Below, one piece after another: positions 18,780-27,985 of a stretch of 64,000 bases of DNA; within the stretch, counting starts at the first letter, position 1; the number at the start of each line of letters is the position of its first letter. The stretch covers positions 1-64,000 of the forward strand of contig JAILOG010000011.1 in NCBI GenBank assembly GCA_024690965.1. The letters are read 5' to 3'. This DNA is from Clostridiales bacterium (GTDB taxonomy: Bacteria > Bacillota > Clostridia > Oscillospirales > Acutalibacteraceae). The notes under the pieces are model-generated. The model was not told where the DNA came from. It saw nothing but the letters and a program-made list of their open reading frames with translations, and ran no database searches. Both the position numbers and the translations under genes were made by a program.

Positions 18780-21700
18780 ATGAAACGATTAACCAAAGCA
18801 GTTTTATCTGTTGTGATGAGCGCTGTGTTAGCCGTAGGTGCTTTTTGTACCTTACCTGCGGTAAAGGCAGAAGAGGTATCACCGAGAGGAGATGTATACG
18901 CGGCAAATTTAAGTAAAGATATAGTGTATTCTTACAACACCCAAAACCGTAAAATGACGATAAGCGGGCACGGTGAAATGCCGGCGTATGAGCCGCCTGA
19001 GGGAGATTTTTCCAACTGTGTTTGGAAAGACGTTATCACTGTTGAAATCGGCGAAGGCATAACATCTGTCGGCGATAAAATGTTTTATTTATGTGACAAG
19101 ATTGAAGAGGTTAGGCTTCCCGACACGCTTTCGGTTATCGGCAAAAGTGCTTTCAGCGGGTGCTCAAGTATGACCGATATAGATATACCGCAGTCGGTTA
19201 AATGCATTTACGATACGGCATTTGAAGGCTGCAGTTCAATGCATGAATTTATTTTACCCCAGGGGCTTTCTTATTTGGGAGGTGCTGTTTTCAGAGGCTG
19301 CACATCACTTATGAATATTGATATTCCCTCCGGTACTGTTTCTGACGGATACAGGCTGTTTGATGGCTGTACATCGCTAACGGAATTGATAGTTCCTACA
19401 ACATGTAAAGTGGGGCAGAGTTTTGCCTATAATTGTTCGGAGCTAAAATTGGTTGATATTGGTTACGGCTCAAAATCAATCGGGGCATTTGCTTTTTCGG
19501 GGTGTACAAAACTGAGAGATATAAAAATACCTCGTACGGTTACAAATATAGCAAGCAACGCATTTTATGAAATGGAAAATTATTTTGGGAATTCTGCGTA
19601 TGCTCCTAAAATTAATATTTACAGTGAACCCCAAAGTTATGTTGAGGATTTTGTAAATAATTATGCATATAATATTTTTATTTTTAAGAACGCCTTGTTT
19701 GACTCACCCTACACCCGGAATATAACTTTATCTTACTATGATTTTAACAGAGAACAAGTTGTTAAAACTAAAGTAATAGGCTACAGTGAAAAAGCTCCTA
19801 TGTATAATCCTCCGGTAGTGGATGACTATAGTTTTTTCGGTTGGTACGACAATCTTTATTGTGTTGGTGGTCCGATTGATTTTTCCGCACAGAGATTTTA
19901 CGATGATACGAGCCTTTATCCTAAGTATGTTTCTAACAATAAATACGCTTTTAATTTTAATACGGATATATTTTCCTTTGCAAATCAAGGCAATAACGAC
20001 CGCTTAAGAGGAGAATATTATAATCACCTCGTGTACGACAAGGCAAATCTTTTTCAAAGAATAGCGCACAGGAAAGCTTTTAAGAATAATGCAGAAGGCG
20101 GCATTTGCTACGGAATGTCATCTATTATGATATTGTCAAAATTGAACAAAATAGATCTGTCATATTATAATAAGAGTTGCCTTGCGGAAATAGCAGACCC
20201 GAGCATGGATACGGGAAAGGGAAATCCCACAAATTTGAATTATATCGACTGGAATACCTCTCAGCTTACTCTGTTTTATCAAAAGAGCCAGTTTACAGGC
20301 GATTTAAGCAAATACAGATGGAATTATTCAGAACATAATGAGCACAGGAATATAAGAAATATTGTCAGTTATGCCGAAGGCACAGATAAACCTTTTATTT
20401 TAAGCCTTTATGTAAATGGCGACGACCACGATACCGGACACGCAATAGTTGTGTATAAGACAAAGAGTGAAAGCAACGGCGACTTTACCATGTATTGCTG
20501 TGACCCTAACCACGCAACCCCGAGAGATAAAATAGTTATTTCAGCCGACAGAAGTTACGCGGACTTTTATTGGTATGACCCCGACTCCGGCTCATATTAC
20601 CGTTGCGATAATTACAAGAATATGTTTTTAAAATGTGCTGTTCCCGTAAATCTCTTATATTCTTATGATATAACAGGTCATTTAAAGGATAAAAACATTT
20701 ATTACAGACCTAACCACGGCGGCGAAGAGACTGACGAGCTGTATGAACAAATATACAATGATAGCTATTCTCAAACATATGTAACCGTTAACTATCCTAA
20801 CTTTACAGTTGTCACATCATCGGGCAAAACGGCTGAAATAAGAGATAACACATATTATTCCGGAGACAGCGACTTAATCGAGTACCTCGGACCTGCAGAT
20901 GATGAAGAAGACTGCGACAGAGGCACATTCAGGATTCCTGAGCTTTCAAACGGAGAAACTGTTACCGTTACACCTGTAAACAACACCGGAATAAGTGAAT
21001 ATTACACAATGTATGAAGATAACTCCTGCGAAGAGAACGGCGGCGGAGCGTATGTAGAGTCCCCTGCCCCTGTTTCGGTGATATTCAGCGAAAACGGCAA
21101 GGTTGAAACAAATTATATTGCTTCGGTTTATCAGACCGTTTGCACTGTAAACAACAGCAACACATCTAATTGCGGCGCGACCGAATTCACTGCTAATACA
21201 AAAGGATTAAAAGTTACACCGCAGCAAAATAATTTGACAGTTGAGACGAAAGACTACACAACTGTTTCCGTAAATGTTCTTTATGACGATGAGTTTGTAA
21301 CAAAAGAGGTAAGCGTGGGAGCAAATGACGTTGTTACGATATCTCAGGCAAACACAAAAACCGTAAACATAAATAAAAACGGTGCGGCTTTTGATAGTAT
21401 GATATTACCGTTCACAGTTAAGTTTGAAAGTTATGTTTCAAGCGGATGCGAGCGTCAGACAGGCTTAAGCAACGGCGACAAATTAACCGTGCCGGACGCG
21501 GTAAAACCCGGTTACACGGCAAAGTGGTATCGAAATCCAGAGTTTACGGGTAATCCGTGGGATTTCGCAAATGATACCGTAAACAGCGATATTACCTTGT
21601 ATGCAAAATGGACTCCCGACAGCTCCGCTTTCTGCAAATTAAAATATTATTCCGATGACATACTGTACACTGACGATGATGTCGTTATAGGCTTAAGCGG

Positions 21701-22415
21701 AGTACAGCTTGCCCCTGCCCCCCAAAAGGACGAATATATGTTTACCGGTTGGTATCTTGACGAGAGTCTTACGATACCCGTATCTTACAGCACCGCGTTT
21801 TTCGTTGACACGAAATTGTATGCAGGCTGGAAAAAAATAGGCAAGGTAAATATTGAAGCGGAAGATGTTGACGCTTGCTTCGGAAACAACGGCAAATACG
21901 ATTCATTCGGTCTTGCGGGTATTCAGATAAAAATACTGGAAAACGACACCGATGAATACGGAAATGGGTTGCGTTTTTGCCTTACACTTGAAAAACAGCT
22001 GTATAATGATCTTGTGTACTTATACGGCGACAATATCACTTTCGGTAACGCGGTTGCGCTGAAAAGCAGACTTAGCGGTGTTGAAAATATGACTCTTGAG
22101 ACGCCGGGCGTAGTTAATTCCGAGAGCAAAAACATATTCTATGACGGTACGGCATATCAGGTAGCCACAACACTTATACACCATATTCCCAAAGAGAATT
22201 ACGCGACCGATATTACCGCACGTCCGTATGTAAGATATATTGACAGAAACGGAAACGAACAGATATATTACTATACCGAGAGTGATTCGCAGAATGTCAT
22301 TGCAAAGGGCTATTACACAAGTCTTAAAACGGCTGCTCAATACATCTGTGATAATGATATCGGCAGTTATTCACAGAGCGCAGTGGAATATTTGCAGTCG
22401 ATCATAAATTCTTAA
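18780..22415 (+). CDS. Large secreted BspA-like LRR protein with papain-like and InlB-repeat domains
   Basis: About 1211 residues. The signal peptide (1-30, ending PAVKA) is followed by BspA-type LRR_5 repeats (about 80-270; repeat core IGxxAFxGCxxLxxIxIP). An InlB-type repeat with FGWYDN comes next, around 345-365. A domain around 430-610 contains GGICYGMSS, GHAIVVYK and CCDPNHA, the spacing of a C39/papain-like cysteine protease (Cys near 442, His near 553, Asp/Asn near 575). Two more InlB B-repeats follow, and a C-terminal domain of about 190 residues is shared with the protein at 57239-59581. GGGAGG before the ATG at 18780 fixes the start. A 51-residue peptide gene follows after 17 bases. 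Surface adhesion or proteolysis is inferred. Confidence 0.85.
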   Translation: MKRLTKAVLSVVMSAVLAVGAFCTLPAVKAEEVSPRGDVYAANLSKDIVYSYNTQNRKMTISGHGEMPAYEPPEGDFSNCVWKDVITVEIGEGITSVGDKMFYLCDKIEEVRLPDTLSVIGKSAFSGCSSMTDIDIPQSVKCIYDTAFEGCSSMHEFILPQGLSYLGGAVFRGCTSLMNIDIPSGTVSDGYRLFDGCTSLTELIVPTTCKVGQSFAYNCSELKLVDIGYGSKSIGAFAFSGCTKLRDIKIPRTVTNIASNAFYEMENYFGNSAYAPKINIYSEPQSYVEDFVNNYAYNIFIFKNALFDSPYTRNITLSYYDFNREQVVKTKVIGYSEKAPMYNPPVVDDYSFFGWYDNLYCVGGPIDFSAQRFYDDTSLYPKYVSNNKYAFNFNTDIFSFANQGNNDRLRGEYYNHLVYDKANLFQRIAHRKAFKNNAEGGICYGMSSIMILSKLNKIDLSYYNKSCLAEIADPSMDTGKGNPTNLNYIDWNTSQLTLFYQKSQFTGDLSKYRWNYSEHNEHRNIRNIVSYAEGTDKPFILSLYVNGDDHDTGHAIVVYKTKSESNGDFTMYCCDPNHATPRDKIVISADRSYADFYWYDPDSGSYYRCDNYKNMFLKCAVPVNLLYSYDITGHLKDKNIYYRPNHGGEETDELYEQIYNDSYSQTYVTVNYPNFTVVTSSGKTAEIRDNTYYSGDSDLIEYLGPADDEEDCDRGTFRIPELSNGETVTVTPVNNTGISEYYTMYEDNSCEENGGGAYVESPAPVSVIFSENGKVETNYIASVYQTVCTVNNSNTSNCGATEFTANTKGLKVTPQQNNLTVETKDYTTVSVNVLYDDEFVTKEVSVGANDVVTISQANTKTVNINKNGAAFDSMILPFTVKFESYVSSGCERQTGLSNGDKLTVPDAVKPGYTAKWYRNPEFTGNPWDFANDTVNSDITLYAKWTPDSSAFCKLKYYSDDILYTDDDVVIGLSGVQLAPAPQKDEYMFTGWYLDESLTIPVSYSTAFFVDTKLYAGWKKIGKVNIEAEDVDACFGNNGKYDSFGLAGIQIKILENDTDEYGNGLRFCLTLEKQLYNDLVYLYGDNITFGNAVALKSRLSGVENMTLETPGVVNSESKNIFYDGTAYQVATTLIHHIPKENYATDITARPYVRYIDRNGNEQIYYYTESDSQNVIAKGYYTSLKTAAQYICDNDIGSYSQSAVEYLQSIINS

Positions 22416-22432
22416 CCAAGGAGGAGATCACT

Positions 22433-22588
22433 ATGAAAGAATACATTTCTCCTACGCTTAATGAAGCTTTATTAGCCGAAAACGACACATTGACCGCATC
22501 CGGCGAAAACACTACTTCCAATTCCGAAAGTCAGCCGGCTAAAAGGTCACTTGATAACAATTTATCATTTTTTGATCTTGACAAGTAA
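22433..22588 (+). CDS. Short TASG-motif peptide
   Basis: This 51-residue peptide starts 17 bases after the preceding large secreted protein gene, with GGAGGAG 7 bases before its ATG. It begins MKEYISPTLNEALL and continues AENDTLTASGENTT, then is Ser/Asn/Asp-rich and ends FFDLDK. It has no signal peptide or membrane segment. It shares the pattern MK-x-Y-x-x-P...D-x-[LI]-TASG with the peptide at 59638-59784, which also follows a homologous large secreted protein. Similar MK.Y..P..D.IT.SG peptides are, to my knowledge, widespread in gut Clostridia with unknown role. A peptide precursor is one possibility. Confidence 0.72.
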   Translation: MKEYISPTLNEALLAENDTLTASGENTTSNSESQPAKRSLDNNLSFFDLDK

Positions 22589-22602
22589 ACAGTTAATACT
22601 TA

Positions 22603-22639
22603 AAACCGGTGGGGTCGCTTTATGCCTCGCCGGTTTTTT
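22603..22639 (+). terminator. Terminator of the BspA-like/TASG peptide cassette
   Basis: The stem AAACCGGTGGGG / CCTCGCCGGTTT (two G-U pairs) is followed by six T at 22634-22639. It ends the cassette before the phosphodiesterase gene. Confidence 0.85.
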
Positions 22640-22710
22640 CGGTTTAAGTACACTTTGCTCGTTGACTGACAAACAAATTTGTGGTATTCTTACCGTACAA
22701 TGGATGGCAG

Positions 22711-23490
22711 GTGGTTAATATCAATATTTTGGCAATAGGTGACGTTGTGGGAACCACGGGATGCAATTTTTTGCTTGAAAAGCTTCCCGGTTTAAAAAGA
22801 TTTAAAAATATAGATGTAACGATAGTAAACGGGGAGAATTCCGCGGACGGAAACGGAATAACCCCTGTTTCCGCCGAAAAACTGTTTAACGCGGGAGCAG
22901 ACGTTATAACAACGGGAAACCATGCTTTCAGGCGAAAAGAAATGTATGAGCTTTATGATTCTCACCCGTATATTCTGCGCCCGGCAAATTTTCCCGAAGG
23001 TACCACCCCGGGGAAAGGTATTTGCACGCTTGATATGCGCAGTTACAGTGTTAATATAATCAATTTAATGGGAACGGCGTTTTTGGAAAGTCTTGACTGC
23101 CCTTTCAGAACAATGGATAAACTGCTTGACGAGTATCCGGCAGAAGTTACAATAGTTGACTTCCATGCCGAGTCAACGGGTGAAAAGCGAGCCATGGGGT
23201 ATTATCTTGACGGCAAAGTATCGGCTGTGTTCGGAACGCACACCCATGTTCAGACCGCAGATGAGACCGTACTGCCCAAAGGTTGCGGATATATTACGGA
23301 TGTTGGTATGACAGGACCGATAGACTCTGTTTTGGGGATAAAACCGGACATAATAATTGAAAAGATGAGAAATAAAATGCCCGTAAGGTTTGAAATTGCA
23401 ACAGGTGCCTGTAAGCTGAATGCCGTAATATTTAATATTAACGAGAAAAACGGGAAAACCATATCTGCAGAGCGAATTGAAATAGTTTGA
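22711..23490 (+). CDS. ymdB: YmdB-family metallophosphoesterase (2',3'-cyclic phosphodiesterase)
   Basis: About 259 residues, of the TIGR00282 family. In B. subtilis YmdB is a cytosolic phosphodiesterase controlling motility and biofilm gene expression. The metal ligands appear in the family order: AIGDVVG, NGENSADGNG, TTGNHAFRR, VDFHAEST and FGTHTHVQTAD. The start is unclear. I use GTG 22711. The family usually begins M-[RN]-I-L-x-I-G-D, which would put initiation at ATC 22720, 5 bases after AGGTGG, or at TTG 22729. No in-frame ATG exists. The gene stands alone, with a terminator before it and the fakA promoter after it. Confidence 0.9.
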   Translation: MVNINILAIGDVVGTTGCNFLLEKLPGLKRFKNIDVTIVNGENSADGNGITPVSAEKLFNAGADVITTGNHAFRRKEMYELYDSHPYILRPANFPEGTTPGKGICTLDMRSYSVNIINLMGTAFLESLDCPFRTMDKLLDEYPAEVTIVDFHAESTGEKRAMGYYLDGKVSAVFGTHTHVQTADETVLPKGCGYITDVGMTGPIDSVLGIKPDIIIEKMRNKMPVRFEIATGACKLNAVIFNINEKNGKTISAERIEIV

Positions 23491-23520
23491 TGAGCAAGGC
23501 TATTTTTGGATCATATTAAA

Positions 23521-23549
23521 TTGATTTTTTGTTATTATTATGATATAAT
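23521..23549 (+). promoter_or_regulatory. Promoter of fakA
   Basis: TTGATT and TATAAT are 17 bases apart, with TGA before the -10. They lie about 40 bases upstream of the chosen fakA start. Confidence 0.75.
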
Positions 23550-23587
23550 GCTAACATATTACAATGCGAAATAGGGGATGTATTACA

Positions 23588-25270
23588 ATGATAAGCGGAT
23601 TGCTTTTGAAAAACGCAATAATTTCCGGCGCAAATAATATTTTAAACCAAAAAAACGAGATAAATGATTTAAATATCTTTCCTGTTCCGGACGGTGACAC
23701 GGGAACGAATATGTCTATGACCATAACAGCCGCAAAAGAAGCCGTAAGCGGACTCGGAGAGGATCCTTGTGCCGAAGATGTGGCTAAAAAGGCTTCTTCT
23801 GCAATGCTTAGAGGCGCAAGAGGCAACTCGGGTGTAATACTGTCTATATTGTTCAAGGGCTTCGCAAAAGCTTTTAAAGACAAAAAGACTGTTAATTGCG
23901 AAGACATTGTCGAGGGATTGAGAATAGGCGTTGAAGACGCCTACGCCGCAGTTATGAAGCCCACCGAGGGTACAATGCTTACGGTTGCAAGACTTGCTCA
24001 TGAGGCTGCTGCGGCGGCTTTAAGACAAGATAACGCACCCGACTGCGTAGAGATGTGGCGCATTATCTGTAACGCCGCGCGCGACGCGCTTGCGCTTACC
24101 CCCGACTTTTTGCCTGTTTTGAAAAAAGCGGGAGTTGTAGACGCCGGAGGCAGAGGCGTGTGCGAAATTTTCGACGGTATGCTTGAGGTTTTCGGAGGAA
24201 AAGAAATCATAGAGCTGAAAATGACTTCTTCCGACGCACAGGATCAGGACGAATTCAGAAGCGCGGCAGCGGAATTTGACGATGACATAAGATTTACTTA
24301 TTGTACCGAAATAATTATCGGCAGAGACACAGAGTGCGAGACAGAACCTGCCGCTTTGCGTGAATATTTGCAAACGATAGGCGATTGTGTTGTAATTGTT
24401 GACGATGATGAAATAATAAAAGTCCACGTTCATACCGAAACGCCGGGCAATGTGCTTCAGGAAGGTTTAAAATTCGGTCAGTTGTTGGCGGTCAAGGTTG
24501 AAAATATGAAAGAACAACACAGAAAAGCCGCGCAGGAAAACGAACAAAAAGCCGAAAAGAAACAAAAGCAAGAACAAAAACAACCGCTCACATTTGTTCA
24601 GCCTGAGCAGGAATACGGATTTGTTGCGGTCGCGTCGGGCGACGGCCTTGTTGGGCTTTTCAAAGATCTTGGGTGTCTGCACGTTGTAAGCGGCGGTCAA
24701 ACAATGAACCCAAGCACCGATGATATTTATGAGGCTATTATGGCAACGCCTGCAAAAACCGTATTTGTTTTACCAAACAATAAAAATATCATTATGGCGG
24801 CAGAGCAGGCTGTTCCGCTTGCGGATGACAGAAGAGTCATCATTATCCCTTCCAAGACGATACCACAGGGTTTATCGGCGATGCTCGCGTTTGATACGGA
24901 CGAGACCCCCGATAACAACCGTGTGGCAATGATAGAGTATATGAAGGGTGTTTCTACCGGTTCCGTTACATTTGCCGCCCGTAATTCAGAGTTCGGCGGC
25001 AACAAGATAAAAGAAGGCGACATTATCGCGCTTAACAACGGAAAACTTGCAATAACCGATAAAGACCCGGTCAGAGCAACCTTAAAGCTTATAAAATCTA
25101 TGGTAAAAAAGGAAAGTCGCTATATTACAATTATCAGCGGTGAAGATATAAGCGACGAACAGGCGCGCTCTTTAGAGGCGTCGGTAAACGACAAATTCGG
25201 AAATCAGCTTGAGGTTACGACCGTATACGGCGGCCAGCCCGTCTATTACTTCTTGGTTTCAATAGAATAA
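23588..25270 (+). CDS. fakA: Fatty acid kinase FakA (DAK2-domain, YloV-like)
   Basis: About 560 residues. This is the catalytic subunit that phosphorylates exogenous fatty acids bound to FakB, feeding phospholipid synthesis. The N-terminal DAK2 domain shows PVPDGDTGTNMSMT (near residue 35) and RGARGNSGVILS (near 75). The middle and C-terminal parts match the YloV/DegV-associated domain. A Lys/Gln/Glu-rich linker (EQKAEKKQKQEQKQ) lies near residue 325. The ATG at 23588 has AGGGGATG upstream. FakB partners are not in the window. Rubrerythrin follows after 21 bases, possibly co-transcribed. Confidence 0.92.
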   Translation: MISGLLLKNAIISGANNILNQKNEINDLNIFPVPDGDTGTNMSMTITAAKEAVSGLGEDPCAEDVAKKASSAMLRGARGNSGVILSILFKGFAKAFKDKKTVNCEDIVEGLRIGVEDAYAAVMKPTEGTMLTVARLAHEAAAAALRQDNAPDCVEMWRIICNAARDALALTPDFLPVLKKAGVVDAGGRGVCEIFDGMLEVFGGKEIIELKMTSSDAQDQDEFRSAAAEFDDDIRFTYCTEIIIGRDTECETEPAALREYLQTIGDCVVIVDDDEIIKVHVHTETPGNVLQEGLKFGQLLAVKVENMKEQHRKAAQENEQKAEKKQKQEQKQPLTFVQPEQEYGFVAVASGDGLVGLFKDLGCLHVVSGGQTMNPSTDDIYEAIMATPAKTVFVLPNNKNIIMAAEQAVPLADDRRVIIIPSKTIPQGLSAMLAFDTDETPDNNRVAMIEYMKGVSTGSVTFAARNSEFGGNKIKEGDIIALNNGKLAITDKDPVRATLKLIKSMVKKESRYITIISGEDISDEQARSLEASVNDKFGNQLEVTTVYGGQPVYYFLVSIE

Positions 25271-25291
25271 TCATTAACGGAGGGAAAAATT

Positions 25292-25831
25292 ATGAGCAAC
25301 AAATACGCGGGAACAAAAACAGAAAAGAATTTGAGAGAGGCATTTGCAGGTGAGTCTCAGGCGAGAAATAAATATACTTATTTTGCATCTGTTGCCAAAA
25401 AGGCAGGATATGAGCAGATAGCGGCATTGTTTTTGAAAACAGCCGACAACGAAAAAGAACACGCGAAGCTCTGGTTTAAGGAATTAGGAGAGCTCGGCGA
25501 TACGCCGCAAAACCTTTTGGCTGCGGCGGAAGGTGAAAACGCGGAGTGGACCGATATGTATGAGCGTATGGCAAAGGAAGCCGAAGAAGAGGGCTTCTTT
25601 GATTTGGCGAAGCGTTTCAGAGGCGTTGCGGCCATTGAAAAAGCACACGAAGAAAGATACCGTGCATTGCTTAACAACATAGAAACTAAACAGGTATTTG
25701 AAAAGTCAGGCGTTCATGTTTGGGAATGCAGAAACTGCGGACATATCGTTGTGGGAACAAAAGCTCCGGATATATGCCCGGTTTGCGATCATCCTCAAAG
25801 CTTTTTTGAGATAAATAATAAGAATTATTGA
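25292..25831 (+). CDS. rbr: Rubrerythrin
   Basis: This non-haem iron peroxidase reduces hydrogen peroxide in anaerobes. It has 179 residues, with an N-terminal ferritin-like four-helix bundle carrying the diiron ExxH motifs ([26 protein letters not shown]). A C-terminal rubredoxin-like iron site has CRNCG and CPVCDH. GGAGGG is 7 bases before the ATG. It points to an obligately anaerobic lifestyle with oxidative stress defence. Confidence 0.96.
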   Translation: MSNKYAGTKTEKNLREAFAGESQARNKYTYFASVAKKAGYEQIAALFLKTADNEKEHAKLWFKELGELGDTPQNLLAAAEGENAEWTDMYERMAKEAEEEGFFDLAKRFRGVAAIEKAHEERYRALLNNIETKQVFEKSGVHVWECRNCGHIVVGTKAPDICPVCDHPQSFFEINNKNY

Positions 25832-25840
25832 TTAAGTTGA

Positions 25841-25872
25841 ACAGCCGTAGCCTACAGCGCGGCTGTTTTTTT
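25841..25872 (+). terminator. Terminator of rubrerythrin
   Basis: The stem ACAGCCG / CGGCTGT is followed by a run of T up to 25872. Confidence 0.85.
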
Positions 25873-26036
25873 GCAGGTAGAATCCTTAAACATTGTTAAG
25901 AAAGCATTTATCTTCACTAAAACAACACAAATATTTGTTACTAATGTGAGAGGCTCATAGACTGCACACCTGAACGCTGACACATTTTGAGAATATTATG
26001 AAATATCAAATTTTATGATAAATTTTAGTGATTTTG

Positions 26037-26045
26037 TGATATAAT
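26037..26045 (+). promoter_or_regulatory. Extended -10 promoter of the GH25 gene
   Basis: TGA-TATAAT at 26037-26045 forms an extended -10 about 40 bases before the start. No good -35 is seen 17 bases upstream. Confidence 0.45.
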
Positions 26046-26084
26046 GCAATGTACAATGCACAATATAATCGGGAGGAAATAATT

Positions 26085-27770
26085 ATGAAGAAAATGTTTA
26101 CCACGGTCATATCTGTTTTGCTCGTTCTTACATTTGCTGTAAGTATGATAGCAGTGACCGCTTACGCAGACGATTGGGGAGCAGGAACATATAAAGTAAC
26201 CGCCTCGTCGCTGTCTGTAAGAAGTACGCCTTCTACGGACGGTACTAAGCTCGGAAAGCTTGTTAAAGGCAATACTGTTATTGTAGATGAGATACAAGAC
26301 GGATGGGGACATATGACCTATAATTCTCTTACAGGCTGGGTAAGTATGGAATATATGGCTTTTGAGAGCTTCAGCACATTTGTTCCGAAATACGGACATT
26401 ATGTTAACTGCAGTACCCTTAATGTAAGAGCTAAAAATAATTCAAAGGCAAATATCCTTACAACCCTTGCGCAGGGTACTGAGGTTTCCATTATTAAATC
26501 ATACTCTAACGGTTGGTCTAATATAACTGCCGAGGGAGTAACAGGCTGGGTCGTTACAAAATACCTTTCCAAGAAGATATCTAACCTTGACGAATTTGAT
26601 ACAGGCACTGTTATTAATAAATGCAAAACTAAATCAAACGCCAATTTAAGAACGGGCCCCGGCTCTGTTTACAATGTTCGTATGGTTATCCCCGCGGGAT
26701 CTGAGATAACTATTTCAAAGGTTCGCGACGGATTTGCGTTTACTGTTTTTGAGGATACATTGGGCTGGGTATCTGTTTCATTGCTTGAGTATCTGGGTAA
26801 AAGCGAAAATACTGCTCTTGACCAGCTTGTAAGGCCTGCCGCGCTTGCCGCGGGAGACGGCGCTGTTTATGCCACGGGCATTGATCTTTCCAAATGGAAC
26901 GGCACAACAATAGACTGGCCTGCCTTAAAGCAAAGCGGTGTTGATTTTGTAATTTTGCGTGTAGGAACAACTTACGGAATTGACTCCGCGTTTGAGACAA
27001 ATTACGCAGGTGCAAAATCTGTCGGTTTAGACGTAGGCGCATATTTCTATACTTATGCGCAAAGCACAAAAACTGCTAAAAAAGACGCACAAATGTGTTC
27101 TTCATGGCTTGAAGGCAAACAGTTTGAGTATCCTATATTCTATGATATAGAAGAAGTTACCGCAGAGGGTCAGATAAACCTGAGCAAAAAGACCTGTACC
27201 GCTCTTTGCACAACATTCTGCGACGCTTTGCTTGATGACGGCTGGTACCCCGGCGTGTTCACAATGAAATCTTGGTGGTCAAGCAAGCTTGATTACAACG
27301 TGCTTTCCACAAAATATGAGGCTTGGGTATCTCATTTAAGAAGCAATACGGACACATCTTTGTGCTCGCCTTCGGGACAGTATGATTATGCTTCCCAGTA
27401 TGGTATGTTCCAGTGGAGCTGGTACGGATCTTATAAGGCTATTAAATATACCTATAAGGGCATTGATATGGATGTTGCCTATAAGGATTACCCCAAGATC
27501 ATCAAAGAGGGCAACTACAATGGCTTTAACGGCGAAACAACACAAAGAAGCGCATATTTGATCAAGCCTTACGGTGACGCAACAAACGACACCGAGATAA
27601 ATATGTATGACGTTGTTTATATGCAGCAGGTAATTGCAAAGCTTGCCGAAATGACAGAAGAAGAATTTGAGCTTGCCGATGTTAACGGTGACGAAAACTT
27701 GACGCTTGACGATGTTGTTGAGTTGCAAAAGTATATCGCAGGATTAACAACAGGATTTACAATGGGATAA
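26085..27770 (+). CDS. Secreted GH25 muramidase with SH3 repeats and dockerin
   Basis: About 561 residues. A signal peptide (1-28, ending AYA) is followed by three bacterial SH3-like domains (about 30-240), which bind the cell wall. A GH25 lysozyme domain follows (about 270-475: TGIDLSKWNG, YFYTYA, FYDIEEV, with the Asp and DxE carboxylates kept). The C-terminal type I dockerin has two loops (GDATNDTEINMYDV and ADVNGDENLTLDDV). It would cleave the glycan backbone of peptidoglycan. The dockerin suggests attachment to a cohesin scaffold rather than free release. It has its own promoter and terminator. Confidence 0.93.
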   Translation: MKKMFTTVISVLLVLTFAVSMIAVTAYADDWGAGTYKVTASSLSVRSTPSTDGTKLGKLVKGNTVIVDEIQDGWGHMTYNSLTGWVSMEYMAFESFSTFVPKYGHYVNCSTLNVRAKNNSKANILTTLAQGTEVSIIKSYSNGWSNITAEGVTGWVVTKYLSKKISNLDEFDTGTVINKCKTKSNANLRTGPGSVYNVRMVIPAGSEITISKVRDGFAFTVFEDTLGWVSVSLLEYLGKSENTALDQLVRPAALAAGDGAVYATGIDLSKWNGTTIDWPALKQSGVDFVILRVGTTYGIDSAFETNYAGAKSVGLDVGAYFYTYAQSTKTAKKDAQMCSSWLEGKQFEYPIFYDIEEVTAEGQINLSKKTCTALCTTFCDALLDDGWYPGVFTMKSWWSSKLDYNVLSTKYEAWVSHLRSNTDTSLCSPSGQYDYASQYGMFQWSWYGSYKAIKYTYKGIDMDVAYKDYPKIIKEGNYNGFNGETTQRSAYLIKPYGDATNDTEINMYDVVYMQQVIAKLAEMTEEEFELADVNGDENLTLDDVVELQKYIAGLTTGFTMG

Positions 27771-27816
27771 CACTTGTGACCGCGAAGCACTTAAACCTGA
27801 ATAAATTATAAAATAT

Positions 27817-27862
27817 GCTCCGCTGATACCGGGTTATACGCCTGAGGTCAGCGGAGCCTTTT
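27817..27862 (+). terminator. Terminator of the GH25 gene
   Basis: The stem GCTCCGCTGA / TCAGCGGAGC has a 21-base loop and is followed by CTTTTG. Confidence 0.8.
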
Positions 27863-27942
27863 GTCATTATTGTTCATTTTTCATTTGGGAGCATCTCCAT
27901 TACTGAAGCATAAGAAAAAATTTTTTACAGAAAATGGCACGA

Positions 27943-27958
27943 TGTTCCACGTGAAACA
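27943..27958. promoter_or_regulatory. parS: parS-like site 1, inside a hairpin
   Basis: TGTTCCACGTGAAACA fits the Bacillus parS consensus TGTTNCACGTGAAACA. Flanking GGCACG and CGTGCC extend the inverted repeat to about 30 bases with two mismatches. It lies just downstream of the minus-strand gene at 27986, so the same bases may also act as that gene's terminator (minus-strand tail ATTTT). Confidence 0.75.
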
Positions 27959-27985
27959 CCGTGCCTTATTTACGTAAGTAAAAAA

